Counted from the stretch's first letter, positions 17,054 to 27,901 are shown. The stretch is DNA of 64,000 nucleotides from an uncultured Chloroflexota bacterium (GCA_937901745.1 CALGSZ010000055.1:86513-150512); one strand, 5' to 3'. The notes: generated by a model from the sequence alone, not told the origin. Numbers and translations: made by a program.

Positions 17054-18181
17054 GTGGACACGGCGCCTGAGCGTGAGCGTGTCATCGGTATCGACGCGAG
17101 TCGGCTGACCGTCGGGGAGCGGACCGGTACCGAGACTTACACGGCACAGCTATTGCAGGCACTGCACGAGCTTGGCGCTCCGGATCGCTTTCGGCTCTAT
17201 CTCAACGCCCATACGCCACCGCCCGGACTACCGCCGCTCGGGGAAACGGTCTGCATCCCGTTCCCCCGACTGTGGACGCACGCGCGTCTGTCGTGGGAGA
17301 TGCAGCGCCGTCCGCCGGCGGTGCTATTCGTCCCCGCGCACGTGATCCCGCTGCGACGCCCGGCGTCGGTCGTCACCATCCACGATCTCGGATTCCTTTA
17401 CCATCCGGAAGCGCACCCTCCCCGGCAACGCCGGATGCTCGACGTGACGACGCGTTGGAGCGCGTGGGCGGCCAAACACATCATCGCGATTTCGGAGACG
17501 ACGCGCCGCGACCTGATCAAGCACTACGGCGTCCCGGCCAGCAAAGTGACCGTCATCCCCCATGGCGTTGATCCGCGTTTCGGCCGCGTTACCGCGGAGC
17601 AGGTGCAGGACGTTCGAGAGAAGCTCGCACTGCCAGAGCGATACATCCTCGCCGTCGGCACGATTCAGCCGCGAAAAAATCTCGGCCGGCTCGCCGCCGC
17701 GCTTCGCCAAGTCGCCAGCGCCGGTCTCCCGCACCGGCTGGTCATCGCCGGAAAACGCGGATGGCTTGCGGATCAGGTGGAGCGCGAAGTCGCCGCATCC
17801 GGCGCGGCCGACCGGGTCGTCTGGCTCGGCTACGTGCCCGCGGCCGATCTCCCCGCGCTCTACACGGGGGCCGATGTCCTAGCGTTCCCCTCCCTCTACG
17901 AAGGCTTTGGCCTACCGATCCTGGAGGCGATGGCGAGCGGCGTGCCGGTCGTCGCGGCCAGTCGCTCGGCGCTGCCCGAGGTTGCCGGCGATGCCGCTCT
18001 GCTCGTCGATCCCTTCGATCCGCAAGCGATTGGAAAGGCACTCGTCCGCGCAATCACCGACGAGGCGCTGCGCGCGCAGCTGACCGAGAGAGGCCGCGAG
18101 CGCGCCGGCACGTTCACTTGGCGGCGAACGGCCGAGGAGACACTCGCGGTCCTGCGCGCCGTCCGCGATGGAACTCGCTAG
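17054..18181 (+). CDS. Glycosyltransferase family 4 protein (GT-B fold)
   Basis: Transfers a sugar from an NDP-sugar to an acceptor in polysaccharide or glycolipid synthesis. The 375-residue protein has an N-terminal GT4 domain (about 8-180, with R-x-G-T-E-T-Y acceptor-side motif) and a C-terminal GT1-type donor domain. The latter has V-G-T-I-Q-P-R-K-N (about 202-210) and the E-x7-E nucleotide-sugar motif in Y-E-G-F-G-L-P-I-L-E-A (about 283-293). GTG start with CCGGAG 9 nt upstream. Substrate unknown. Last gene of the purA-fabZ group, 23 nt after fabZ. Confidence 0.88.
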   Translation: MDTAPERERVIGIDASRLTVGERTGTETYTAQLLQALHELGAPDRFRLYLNAHTPPPGLPPLGETVCIPFPRLWTHARLSWEMQRRPPAVLFVPAHVIPLRRPASVVTIHDLGFLYHPEAHPPRQRRMLDVTTRWSAWAAKHIIAISETTRRDLIKHYGVPASKVTVIPHGVDPRFGRVTAEQVQDVREKLALPERYILAVGTIQPRKNLGRLAAALRQVASAGLPHRLVIAGKRGWLADQVEREVAASGAADRVVWLGYVPAADLPALYTGADVLAFPSLYEGFGLPILEAMASGVPVVAASRSALPEVAGDAALLVDPFDPQAIGKALVRAITDEALRAQLTERGRERAGTFTWRRTAEETLAVLRAVRDGTR

Positions 18182-18304
18182 TCCTTGACAACGTTGAATG
18201 TTCAGGGATGGGGCGAGCGGCGTATCATTGCGTCAGAGGCCGCGAACCGCAAGGCCGTCGCCTCGGATGATCCGGAGAACCATAAGGAGCAGAGGCAGGG
18301 GTAG

Positions 18305-18832
18305 ATGGCGGCATCGGCACGGCTCGTTGGATTACTTCTCCTCGGATTTGGCATCGTCCTAGGCGTCGGCATCGCCCTCTGGCTCATATTCGGTGTCCTC
18401 GACGACAAGACCGAACGGACCGGCGCCATCTTTGGCTTCGTCCTCCTCTTCGGCTGTCTCGTCCTGCCATTGATCGGCGGTGGTATTTACTTCTTCCGCA
18501 AGGGGCAAGCGGAGGCGCGCGATCTCGCTCGCGTCGCGCAGCAGCGGCGCCTGCTCGACATGGTCACCACTCGCGGCCAGGTCTCGATCGCCGATTTGGT
18601 GCTCGACCTGAAGACGACGCGCGAGCAGGTTCAACGCGACCTGACCGAATTGGTCGGCCGTGGCCTCTTCAGCGGATACGTGGATTGGAACCGCGGCATG
18701 CTCTATTCCGTTGAGGCATCGAAGTTGCAGGGGAGTCAAACGTGCCCGAACTGCGGCGGGCAGTTGGAGCTTGCCGGCAAAGGGTTGATCACCTGCCCCT
18801 ATTGTGGTGCGCAGATCTTCTTGACCGGTTAG
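18305..18832 (+). CDS. Membrane protein with winged-helix-like region and C-terminal zinc ribbon
   Basis: A 175-residue protein with two N-terminal membrane helices (about 8-30 and 38-62). A cytoplasmic helical segment follows (about 75-130, QRRLLDMVTTRGQVSIADL) that looks like a winged helix. The C-terminal zinc ribbon is made of two C-P-x-C-G motifs (C-P-N-C-G-G near 148 and C-P-Y-C-G-A near 164). It is the first gene of a four-gene group with a DUF4178-like protein, PspA and an SPFH protein. Similar gene groups exist in Firmicutes (the ydjFGHI genes of Bacillus subtilis), where a zinc-ribbon protein and a membrane protein accompany PspA. Role inferred as a membrane partner; not proven. Start ATG follows AGGGG. 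Confidence 0.6.
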   Translation: MAASARLVGLLLLGFGIVLGVGIALWLIFGVLDDKTERTGAIFGFVLLFGCLVLPLIGGGIYFFRKGQAEARDLARVAQQRRLLDMVTTRGQVSIADLVLDLKTTREQVQRDLTELVGRGLFSGYVDWNRGMLYSVEASKLQGSQTCPNCGGQLELAGKGLITCPYCGAQIFLTG

Positions 18833-18877
18833 GCCCGGTCCGACGACGGCGATCGGCGCTCAGCACGGGAGATGAAA

Positions 18878-19897
18878 ATGGCAGGGACCGCTGACGCAAG
18901 CAAACGAGTGACCAACTTCCTCGACCGGATACCCGGCTATCGGGGATACCGGGCGAAGGAGGACCGGCGAGATGCCGATCGGCGCGTCCGCGAGCACGTC
19001 GCGAACGCCTTCGCCGCGCAGGCGGACCGGGTGGAGAGCGTCGCGCGCCGCCTGGCCGAAGAGCGCCGGCTCAGAGAGATCGGTCCGGTAGAGCAGCTGG
19101 CGCAATCGATCCGCCATGTGGTCGATCGCATCATGACCGCCTCCTACGGCTACGGCGGCCTATTCAGCGACCGCAACGTTGACGAGATCGCACTCGACCA
19201 GCTCCGGAAGTTCGACGAGAGCTTGATGAGCGGCGTCGAGGAGCTCAATGAGCCGATCGCCGCTCTAGAGCAAGAGCTGGCCGCTGGCGGCGATCTGGCG
19301 GTGCCTGCTCGCGCCGGGACGGCGGTCACGCAGCGCGTTCTCGAACGGCTGAACGCGCGCGCGGAGGTGATCGAGACGGGCAAGCCGGCGCCTGAGGAAA
19401 AGCTGCTCGACCTCTTGGAGCCGCTCGGCGCCAAGCGCCAGCCGCCGCCCACCTACTCACTCCGCATCGGCGACGCGATTGCGATCCTCGGCGAGAACTT
19501 CATCGTTGACGCGGAGATTCACCTCGAAACCCGTGGCCGCGCGTTACGCCTCTTCCGGATCGGCCCAGCCTCACCACGTTGGCTCGCGGTCTCGGCGGAT
19601 CCGAGCGAAGAGCCAGCGGTGCTCCAGGAAGCGGGGGACGCGTCAGCGGTCGGCAGCGAGGTCACGATCGGTGGCACGCGCTACGTGGAGCAATGGTCCG
19701 AGGCCGGCATGGGCGAGTTGCACGGCAAGGGCGGCTCGTCCGGGCAACGTTCCGTGACCATCACCACCTTCGCGGGGGCGGAAGATCCAAAGAAGCGCGC
19801 CGTCACCGTTGATTGGGAGACCGAGCGCCAGACTTTCGCCGGAGAGACCGTCCATCCTGACGACATCGAGATCTACGGCCCGACCGGCACTCGGTGA
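18878..19897 (+). CDS. Hypothetical protein, DUF4178-like
   Basis: A 339-residue soluble protein. The N-terminal third (about 1-130) is charged and helical with Arg/Glu heptad-like spacing, probably a coiled coil. The middle and C-terminal part (about 185-339) is beta-rich and resembles DUF4178 domains found beside pspA and SPFH genes: it has a G-D-A-I-A-I-L start near 200 and ends in a V-D-W-E-T-E-R strand followed by G-E-T-V-H-P-D-D-I-E-I-Y. I chose ATG 18878 because GGGAG lies 6 nt upstream; ATG 18872 is too close to it. Function unknown; context suggests envelope-stress or membrane repair. Confidence 0.5.
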   Translation: MAGTADASKRVTNFLDRIPGYRGYRAKEDRRDADRRVREHVANAFAAQADRVESVARRLAEERRLREIGPVEQLAQSIRHVVDRIMTASYGYGGLFSDRNVDEIALDQLRKFDESLMSGVEELNEPIAALEQELAAGGDLAVPARAGTAVTQRVLERLNARAEVIETGKPAPEEKLLDLLEPLGAKRQPPPTYSLRIGDAIAILGENFIVDAEIHLETRGRALRLFRIGPASPRWLAVSADPSEEPAVLQEAGDASAVGSEVTIGGTRYVEQWSEAGMGELHGKGGSSGQRSVTITTFAGAEDPKKRAVTVDWETERQTFAGETVHPDDIEIYGPTGTR

Positions 19898-19962
19898 GCG
19901 TGGCCGCGACGTTCGCGGCTCACGACAGTGGCGCAACAGCGCCAAGAGAGGAGATACGACAC

Positions 19963-20658
19963 ATGGGCATCATGGATCGGCTTTCGCGGCTTATCCGCGC
20001 CAATATCAACGACCTGATCGACCGGGCCGAGGACCCGGAGAAGATGATCGACCAGATCCTGCGCGACATGGAAACGAACATCCAGCAGGCCCGCCAGCAG
20101 GTTGCGGCGATGATCGCGCAGGAGAAGGAGCTGGAGGCGGATCTGAACGAGACGCGCAAGCTTGCCAGCGAATGGGCCGCGAAGGCGAAGCGCGCGGTCG
20201 ATGCCGGGAAGGACGACCTCGCCCGGGAGGCGCTGCGCCGCAAGCGCGACAACGAGTCGAATGCCGCGATTTACGAGCAGCAGCTGACCGTTCAGCAGCA
20301 GGCTGTCGACAAGCTCAAGGATCAGCTCCGCCAGCTCGAGGCGAAGTACCAGGCGACGCTCAGCCAGCGGGACACGTTGCTCGCTCGCCAACGGCGCGCC
20401 CGAGCGCAGCACCAGGTCGCCGCGACCCTCTCGTCGTTCTCGCCGCTTGATCCGACCGCGGACCTGGAGCGGATGGAGCGGAAGATCCGCGGCGACGAGG
20501 CCAGGGCGGCGGCCCTCGTCGAGCTGGAAGACGAGTCATTCGAGGCGCAGTTCCGGGAACTGGAGCAGGATGACGAAATCGAGGCCGAGCTCCAGGCCCT
20601 GAAGGCGGGCAGCGAGACTCCAAGCGCGGCGCTGCCGGAAGGCCAGCCTCAGGCATGA
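19963..20658 (+). CDS. pspA: PspA/IM30 (Vipp1) family membrane-remodelling protein
   Basis: Peripheral ESCRT-III-like protein that assembles on damaged inner membrane and limits proton leakage. The 231-residue protein starts M-G-I-M-D-R-L-S-R-L-I-R-A-N, the amphipathic helix typical of the family. It continues as long coiled coils with E-D-P-E-K-M-I-D-Q (about 22-30) and repeated Q/A/E/K heptads. The C-terminal 25 residues are acidic and disordered. ATG 19963 is set by GAGAGGAGA upstream; the longer frame has no support. It sits between the DUF4178-like and SPFH genes, and all four read in the same direction with gaps of 45-85 nt. Confidence 0.95.
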   Translation: MGIMDRLSRLIRANINDLIDRAEDPEKMIDQILRDMETNIQQARQQVAAMIAQEKELEADLNETRKLASEWAAKAKRAVDAGKDDLAREALRRKRDNESNAAIYEQQLTVQQQAVDKLKDQLRQLEAKYQATLSQRDTLLARQRRARAQHQVAATLSSFSPLDPTADLERMERKIRGDEARAAALVELEDESFEAQFRELEQDDEIEAELQALKAGSETPSAALPEGQPQA

Positions 20659-20742
20659 CGCGGGACGGCGGCGTGTTATAGCGCCGCCTGACCACTCGCA
20701 GTGCGCGGCCGCGCACCTTTCAGCACGGAGGAGATTCCTGAG

Positions 20743-21756
20743 ATGGCCATTCTCGACCTCATCCAAGTACCGGACGAGCGCGCCGACGAAATAGTGCGCC
20801 GCGTCCCGGAGCACGGCTCGGGCGAATTTCGGCTTGGCTCACAGCTCGTCGTCCGCGAGTCGCAACGGGCCGTCTTCTTCCGGGACGGCAAGGCGCTCGA
20901 CGTTTTCGGTCCGGGTCGGCACACCATTTCGACGAACAACATCCCGCTGCTGACTGGGCTCATCGGCTTGCCGTTCGGCGGCGACTCCCCGTTTACCGCC
21001 GAGGTCTACTTCGTCTCGATGCGAGAGTTCACCAACCTCAAGTGGGGAACTCCGCAGCCGCTCGTCTACCGCGATCCGGACTTCGGTATGGTTCGGCTGC
21101 GCGCGTTCGGCACCTACTCGATGCGCGTCGCCGACCCTCAGCTCTTCGTCGCTCAGGTTGTCGGCTCCCGCGGCGCCTACACCACTGCGTCGATCGATGA
21201 GTTCCTCCGGAGCATCATCGTCAGCGAGATCAACGACATGCTCGGGGAGGCGAAGACTCCCCTCCTCGATCTGCCGGGCTTGACTCGCGAGCTAGCCGAC
21301 ACGGCGCGCAACGCGCTCACCGACGATTTCCAGCGACTCGGACTCCAGCTCACCTCCTTCCAGATCGGCGCGATCACTCCGCCGGAGGAGGTGCAGCGCC
21401 GCATCGACGAGCGGTCCGGGATGGCAGCGATCGGCGACATGCGGACCTACACCCAATTCCAGGCCGCTCAGGCGCTGCGCGATGCCGCTCAGAATCCCGG
21501 TTCCGGCGGCGAGCTGACGGGCGCGGGCGTCGGCTTCGGCGCGGGGGCAACGCTCGGCGGCGCGATGGGCCAGGCGCTGCGCGACGCGATGTCGCCGTCC
21601 ACTCCGCAGGAGCCGGCGCAACCGGCGGGCGGGGCGCCGGGGACATCGGCTGTCGAGGAGTTGACCAAGCTCAAGGCGCTGCTGGATTCCGGCGCGATCG
21701 ACCAAGCCGAGTTCGACCGGCTCAAGAAGGATATCCTCGCCCGGCTCGGCAGTTAG
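20743..21756 (+). CDS. SPFH/band-7 domain protein with C-terminal SHOCT motif
   Basis: Membrane-associated scaffold of the SPFH superfamily, related to YdjI-type proteins that help place PspA at the membrane. The 337-residue protein has the SPFH domain over about residues 1-215 (G-S-Q-L-V-V-R-E-S-Q-R-A-V-F-F near 30, F-G-P-G-R-H-T-I-S near 55). Next come a Gly/Ala/Pro-rich linker (about 250-300) and a C-terminal SHOCT motif (L-K-A-L-L-D-S-G-A-I-D-Q-A-E-F near 310). Start ATG follows GGAGGAGA. It has no clear membrane helix, so it probably binds a partner or lipid. Last gene of the group; a structured region follows. Confidence 0.87.
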   Translation: MAILDLIQVPDERADEIVRRVPEHGSGEFRLGSQLVVRESQRAVFFRDGKALDVFGPGRHTISTNNIPLLTGLIGLPFGGDSPFTAEVYFVSMREFTNLKWGTPQPLVYRDPDFGMVRLRAFGTYSMRVADPQLFVAQVVGSRGAYTTASIDEFLRSIIVSEINDMLGEAKTPLLDLPGLTRELADTARNALTDDFQRLGLQLTSFQIGAITPPEEVQRRIDERSGMAAIGDMRTYTQFQAAQALRDAAQNPGSGGELTGAGVGFGAGATLGGAMGQALRDAMSPSTPQEPAQPAGGAPGTSAVEELTKLKALLDSGAIDQAEFDRLKKDILARLGS

Positions 21757-21802
21757 GCTGCACATTCACTCTTTGCTAAGCGGCGATAAGAAGTGAGGAA
21801 AT

Positions 21803-21846
21803 CGGGCGCTCTCAATCACGGCCACGCCGTCCACGGGGAGCGCCCG
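21803..21846 (+). terminator. Two-level hairpin between the SPFH gene and ino1
   Basis: Outer perfect 9-bp stem CGGGCGCTC/GAGCGCCCG enclosing an inner ACGGC-cac-GCCGT stem. It lies about 45 nt after the SPFH stop. No T-tract follows, so it is either a weak terminator or a structured leader of the ino1 transcript, though it appears to lie upstream of the ino1 promoter. Confidence 0.5.
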
Positions 21847-21897
21847 TTGGTCGTCCACAAATCCGCATCAATATGCGGAAACTTGGGTGTTCCTGCT

Positions 21898-21927
21898 TGG
21901 ACAGGCCGGTAAGAAAACCTCTAGACT
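21898..21927 (+). promoter_or_regulatory. Candidate promoter of ino1
   Basis: TGGACA (21898-21903), an 18-nt spacer, and TAGACT (21922-21927). This leaves a leader of about 100 nt before the ATG. Confidence 0.45.
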
Positions 21928-22030
21928 CCCGAATGTTCCTTCGCCAATAACGGCGGGGAGCGAGCGACCCGCGCGACGAGCGGGCACGTCACGTCATACG
22001 CGGCCTTCGGGCGAAATCAGGAGAATGCGA

Positions 22031-23221
22031 ATGGCGAATCGGGCAAACGGCCAAAACGGGAGCGCCGCCAACGGTGTCTCGCGACGGCACGACGGCAAGG
22101 TGCGCGTCGCGATCATCGGCGTGGGGAACTGCGCCTCGGCGCTCGTTCAGGGCGTGCAGTATTACCGGAACGCCCCGGCCGACCAGTTCGTCCCGGGCTT
22201 GATGCACGTCAACCTCGGCGGTTACCACGTCGGGGACATCGAGTTCACCGCCGCGTTCGACATCGATGCCAACAAGGTCGGCAAGGACCTCAGCGAAGCC
22301 ATCTTTTCTCCACCGAACAACACGATCAAGTTCGCCGATGTTCCCCACCTCGGCGTCCGCGTCGAGCGCGGCATGACCCACGACGGGATCGGCAAGTATC
22401 TGTCCCAAGTCATTGAGAAGGCGCCTGGCCCAACCGCCGATATCGTCGGCATCCTGAAAGAGACGCAGACTGACGTCGTCGTCTCCTACCTGCCGGTCGG
22501 CTCCGAGATGGCGACGAAGTGGTATGTCGAGCAGGTGCTGGAGGCCGGCTGCGCGTTCGTCAACTGTATCCCGGTCTTCATCGCCAAATCCGAGTACTGG
22601 CAGAAGCGTTTCGAGGCGCGCGGCGTCCCGATCATCGGTGACGACATCAAGAGCCAGGTCGGCGCGACCATCACGCACCGCGTGCTCACCCGCCTCTTCG
22701 CCGACCGTGGCGTGCGTATCGACCGCACCTACCAGCTTAACTTCGGCGGCAACACCGACTTCCTGAACATGCTGGAGCGGGAGCGGCTCGACTCCAAGAA
22801 GATCTCCAAGACCGACGCGGTGACTTCGCAGCTCGGCGTGCCGCTGCCGGAGGAGGCCGTCCACGTCGGGCCGTCCGACTACGTCCCCTGGCTGCAGGAC
22901 CGCAAGTGGTGCCACATTCGGATCGAAGGCACCACCTTCGGCGACGTTCCGCTCAATCTGGAATTGAAGCTCGAGGTTTGGGACTCGCCGAACTCCGCCG
23001 GGGTCGTCATCGACGCGGTCCGCTGCGCCAAGCTGGCGCTTGACCACGGCGTGGCCGGCGCGTTGCTCGCGCCTTCGTCCTACTTCATGAAGTCCCCGCC
23101 GGTCCAATACCACGACGACGTGGCGCGGAACGCGGTCGAGGAGTTCATCCAGAAGTACCGCCGGCAGGAGCGGCCGTCGAAGGCACCGGTTGCCACGACC
23201 GAGGAGTCGGCAAGCTCCTAG
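22031..23221 (+). CDS. ino1: Inositol-3-phosphate synthase
   Basis: Converts glucose 6-phosphate to inositol 3-phosphate with NAD, the first step toward inositol lipids and other inositol compounds. The 396-residue protein resembles the actinobacterial/thermophile type: after a polar N-terminal tail comes the NAD-binding V-G-N-C-A-S-A-L segment (about 31-38), then S-Y-L-P-V-G-S-E (about 155-162) and the active-site G-D-D-I-K-S-Q-V-G-A-T motif (about 205-215). ATG 22031 is preferred because AGGAGA ends 6 nt upstream; the ATG at 22025 touches that site. Inositol-containing phospholipids are reported from Thermomicrobium, which fits. Confidence 0.95.
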   Translation: MANRANGQNGSAANGVSRRHDGKVRVAIIGVGNCASALVQGVQYYRNAPADQFVPGLMHVNLGGYHVGDIEFTAAFDIDANKVGKDLSEAIFSPPNNTIKFADVPHLGVRVERGMTHDGIGKYLSQVIEKAPGPTADIVGILKETQTDVVVSYLPVGSEMATKWYVEQVLEAGCAFVNCIPVFIAKSEYWQKRFEARGVPIIGDDIKSQVGATITHRVLTRLFADRGVRIDRTYQLNFGGNTDFLNMLERERLDSKKISKTDAVTSQLGVPLPEEAVHVGPSDYVPWLQDRKWCHIRIEGTTFGDVPLNLELKLEVWDSPNSAGVVIDAVRCAKLALDHGVAGALLAPSSYFMKSPPVQYHDDVARNAVEEFIQKYRRQERPSKAPVATTEESASS

Positions 23222-23245
23222 CCTCGCCTGAATCTTGGCAGGCCA

Positions 23246-23293
23246 GCGCCGTCCACCCGCGATCTGCCGCATGGCCGACCCGGGTGGACGCGC
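23246..23293 (+). terminator. Hairpin after ino1, probable terminator
   Basis: Stem GTCCACCCG/CGGGTGGAC (9 bp) extended by GCGC/GCGC past a single bulge, with a 21-nt loop, 25 nt after the ino1 stop. Followed by TTCCC, a poor T-tract. Confidence 0.5.
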
Positions 23294-23357
23294 TTCCCTC
23301 CGACTCTGGCCTGCTGCCCGCGTTGACCGGTAGTGACGCCCAGCATTCGACGCAGCG

Positions 23358-25064
23358 ATGAGCAGACCGCGCCGCTTGGACGACCTTTCGGATTTGCTGC
23401 ATAGCCTCGACCGGAAGGGCTATCCCGCCTACCGGGCAATCCAGGGAGCGTGGGCTGGAGAAGGACTCACCCTCTTCGTCGACCACGTGCAAGGCGATCC
23501 CTTCGCGACGCCAAGCCGGCTGCGCCTTCGCATCCCCCAGCGGATACACGGCATTCCCCGCGAGCTGTGGTCGACGCCGCCGCGCAAGGTGGCAACGGAG
23601 GATTTCCTGTTACGGGTTTTCGCTCGCGCCGTTCGCACCGGTCCTCGAGCTTCCGGCTCTGGTCGCTCCGGCGAGATCCACGTTGACACCGGCGGCGCGG
23701 AGATCCTGGCCCGTTCCGGCTGCGAGATCACGGAAGAGTATCTTGAGCTGCGCTTTCGGGTCGGGTTGCCGGCGGCAGGTCGCAGCATTCTCGGACGCGA
23801 GGCGGAGCGCATCCTCTGCCAGTTCTTGCCCTCCGCTGCCTCGACGCTCACCTGGTCACGTCTCGACCAGGCACGAGCGCGCGCGTGGGCGGACCTGACC
23901 GAAGACCACGCCCACCTGCAGTCGCTGCTCACGGAGCGTGGTCTCGTCGCCTTCGTGCGAGACGGGAGCATCCTCCCTCGTGTATCCGGCGTCTCGCAGT
24001 CGCTTCTGCGCGATGCCGTGCCCTTCGCCTCCCCGCCGGAGCTTTGCGTTTCGCTGCCGACGCTCCATCATGGCGAGGTGACCGGGATGGGTATCCCAGA
24101 AGGCGTGACATTGATTACCGGCGGCGGATTCCACGGCAAGACGACGCTGCTGGAGGCGCTTCAGCGCGGCGTCTATCCGCACATTCCCGGTGACGGACGG
24201 GAGTGGGTGGTCACGCGCAGCAGCGCCGTGAAGGTGCGCAGTGAGGACGGGCGCGCCGTCACGGGCGTCGACCTGCGGCCGTTCATCCACGATCTCCCCG
24301 GCGGGAAATCCACCGCCTCATTCTCGACGCAGGACGCGTCTGGCTCGACGAGTTTGGCCGCCGCGATCCTGGAAGCGGTCGAGCTTGGCGCGGACGTTCT
24401 CATGATCGACGAGGACACGGCGTCCACGAACCTCCTGGTCCGTGACGCGCGCATGCAGACGCTCGTCCGCAAGGAGACGATCACGCCGCTCGTGGACCGG
24501 GTACGAGAGCTGCACCAGCGACTGGGCGTTTCGACGCTGCTCGTCGTCGGCGGCAGTGGCGATTACCTCGACGTTTGCGACACCGTCATCCTGATGGAGG
24601 ATTACCGGCCGCGAGACGCCACGGCCGAAGCCCGCTCCGTCATTCAGAACCTCCCAACAAGCCGGTCCGCAAGCGATATTCGCCATCCGCTCACGGTGAC
24701 GCCACGCGCGCCACTGCCCGAGTCGTTCGACCCAACGCGAGGCCGGCGCGAGAAGGTCCGAGCACGCGGATTGCGCGAGCTGCAGTTCGGCGAGGACGCG
24801 ATCGACCTCTCCGCTCTCGAACAGCTCGTCGACGACTCACAGGTGCGTGCGATTGGCGCCATGCTGCGTCGCCTGCAATCGCTGGCGCGTCCGGATCTCC
24901 CGTTGCGCGCACTCCTCGAGCAGCTTTACAGCGAGGTGAACACGCGCGGACTCGCCTCCCTGGATTCCTCACCCGAGTTAGCGCTGCCTCGCCTATTCGA
25001 AGTCGGGGCGGCGATCAATCGGCTGCGAGCTCTGGCAGTGAGACCTGTAGGGGATAGGAGTTAG
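23358..25064 (+). CDS. Predicted ATPase of the ABC class (ABC_ATPase family, COG3044-like)
   Basis: A 568-residue soluble protein of the poorly characterised ABC_ATPase family. The N-terminal domain (about 1-240) has the characteristic opening with L-D-G/R-K-G-Y-P-A-Y-R-A-I-Q-G. The ATPase part has a P-loop G-G-G-F-H-G-K-T-T-L (about 253-262). A signature-like Q-D-A-S-G-S-T-S segment (about 325) and V-L-M-I-D-E-D-T (Walker B, about 349-356) follow. It has no membrane helices, so it is not a transporter subunit. Its role is unknown; RNA or nucleic-acid linked functions have been guessed for the family. The last residues (V-G-D-R-S) are encoded by the first unit of a G-rich tandem repeat, which suggests a shifted stop codon. 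Confidence 0.75.
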   Translation: MSRPRRLDDLSDLLHSLDRKGYPAYRAIQGAWAGEGLTLFVDHVQGDPFATPSRLRLRIPQRIHGIPRELWSTPPRKVATEDFLLRVFARAVRTGPRASGSGRSGEIHVDTGGAEILARSGCEITEEYLELRFRVGLPAAGRSILGREAERILCQFLPSAASTLTWSRLDQARARAWADLTEDHAHLQSLLTERGLVAFVRDGSILPRVSGVSQSLLRDAVPFASPPELCVSLPTLHHGEVTGMGIPEGVTLITGGGFHGKTTLLEALQRGVYPHIPGDGREWVVTRSSAVKVRSEDGRAVTGVDLRPFIHDLPGGKSTASFSTQDASGSTSLAAAILEAVELGADVLMIDEDTASTNLLVRDARMQTLVRKETITPLVDRVRELHQRLGVSTLLVVGGSGDYLDVCDTVILMEDYRPRDATAEARSVIQNLPTSRSASDIRHPLTVTPRAPLPESFDPTRGRREKVRARGLRELQFGEDAIDLSALEQLVDDSQVRAIGAMLRRLQSLARPDLPLRALLEQLYSEVNTRGLASLDSSPELALPRLFEVGAAINRLRALAVRPVGDRS

Positions 25065-25095
25065 GGGCGAGGAGTTGGGGGTTAGGAGCGGGGGC
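25049..25095 (+). repeat. Three imperfect 14-bp G-rich tandem repeats
   Basis: Units AGGGGATAGGAGTT (25049), AGGGGCGAGGAGTT (25063) and GGGGGTTAGGAGCG (25077), then GGGGC. The first unit and the stop codon of the ATPase gene overlap. Five G-runs of four or more on one strand could fold as a G-quadruplex. Confidence 0.75.
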
Positions 25096-25332
25096 GAGCC
25101 TTTGCCTGGGTGAACATCCTTCCAGATTTTTTCAAGTGGTTGGGAAACGAGACAGTCTGCCACCGCTTCTCAAGGGGCAAGTTAGGAGCCACCGAGCGGC
25201 CCCAGAAACCGGCCTGACACGCCTTCTCTCAGGTGCATGCTGGGTGGGCGGCGCGGTGCGCGGATGGGCGGGTTTCGAGATCACTCTCGGCGTACGTACG
25301 TGGCATTTTCCCTGAAGAGATGAGCATTTCTG
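25096..25332. other. Non-coding part of the ATPase-gyrA intergenic region
   Basis: No gene seen. It contains a T6 run at about 25127, a short CGTACGTACG palindrome at 25291-25300, and no clear -35 box. It separates the G-rich repeat from the gyrA promoter. Confidence 0.5.
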
Positions 25333-25341
25333 TGGTATACT
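25333..25341 (+). promoter_or_regulatory. Candidate extended -10 of gyrA
   Basis: TGGTATACT, an extended -10 close to consensus, about 50 nt before the preferred gyrA start. No convincing -35. Confidence 0.55.
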
Positions 25342-25393
25342 GAGTTGTCTTTATGATGCGTCGTTGCCTGCAACAGCGAAGGGGTCGTTCAGA

Positions 25394-27897
<2,504 letters not shown>

Positions 27898-27901
<4 letters not shown>

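Noticed and set aside
18185..18228. Promoter TTGACA...TATCAT, or an ECF-sigma promoter (TGAATG...CGTATC), before the PspA operon
   Set aside because: Spacings are wrong (over 20 nt), so neither is convincing.
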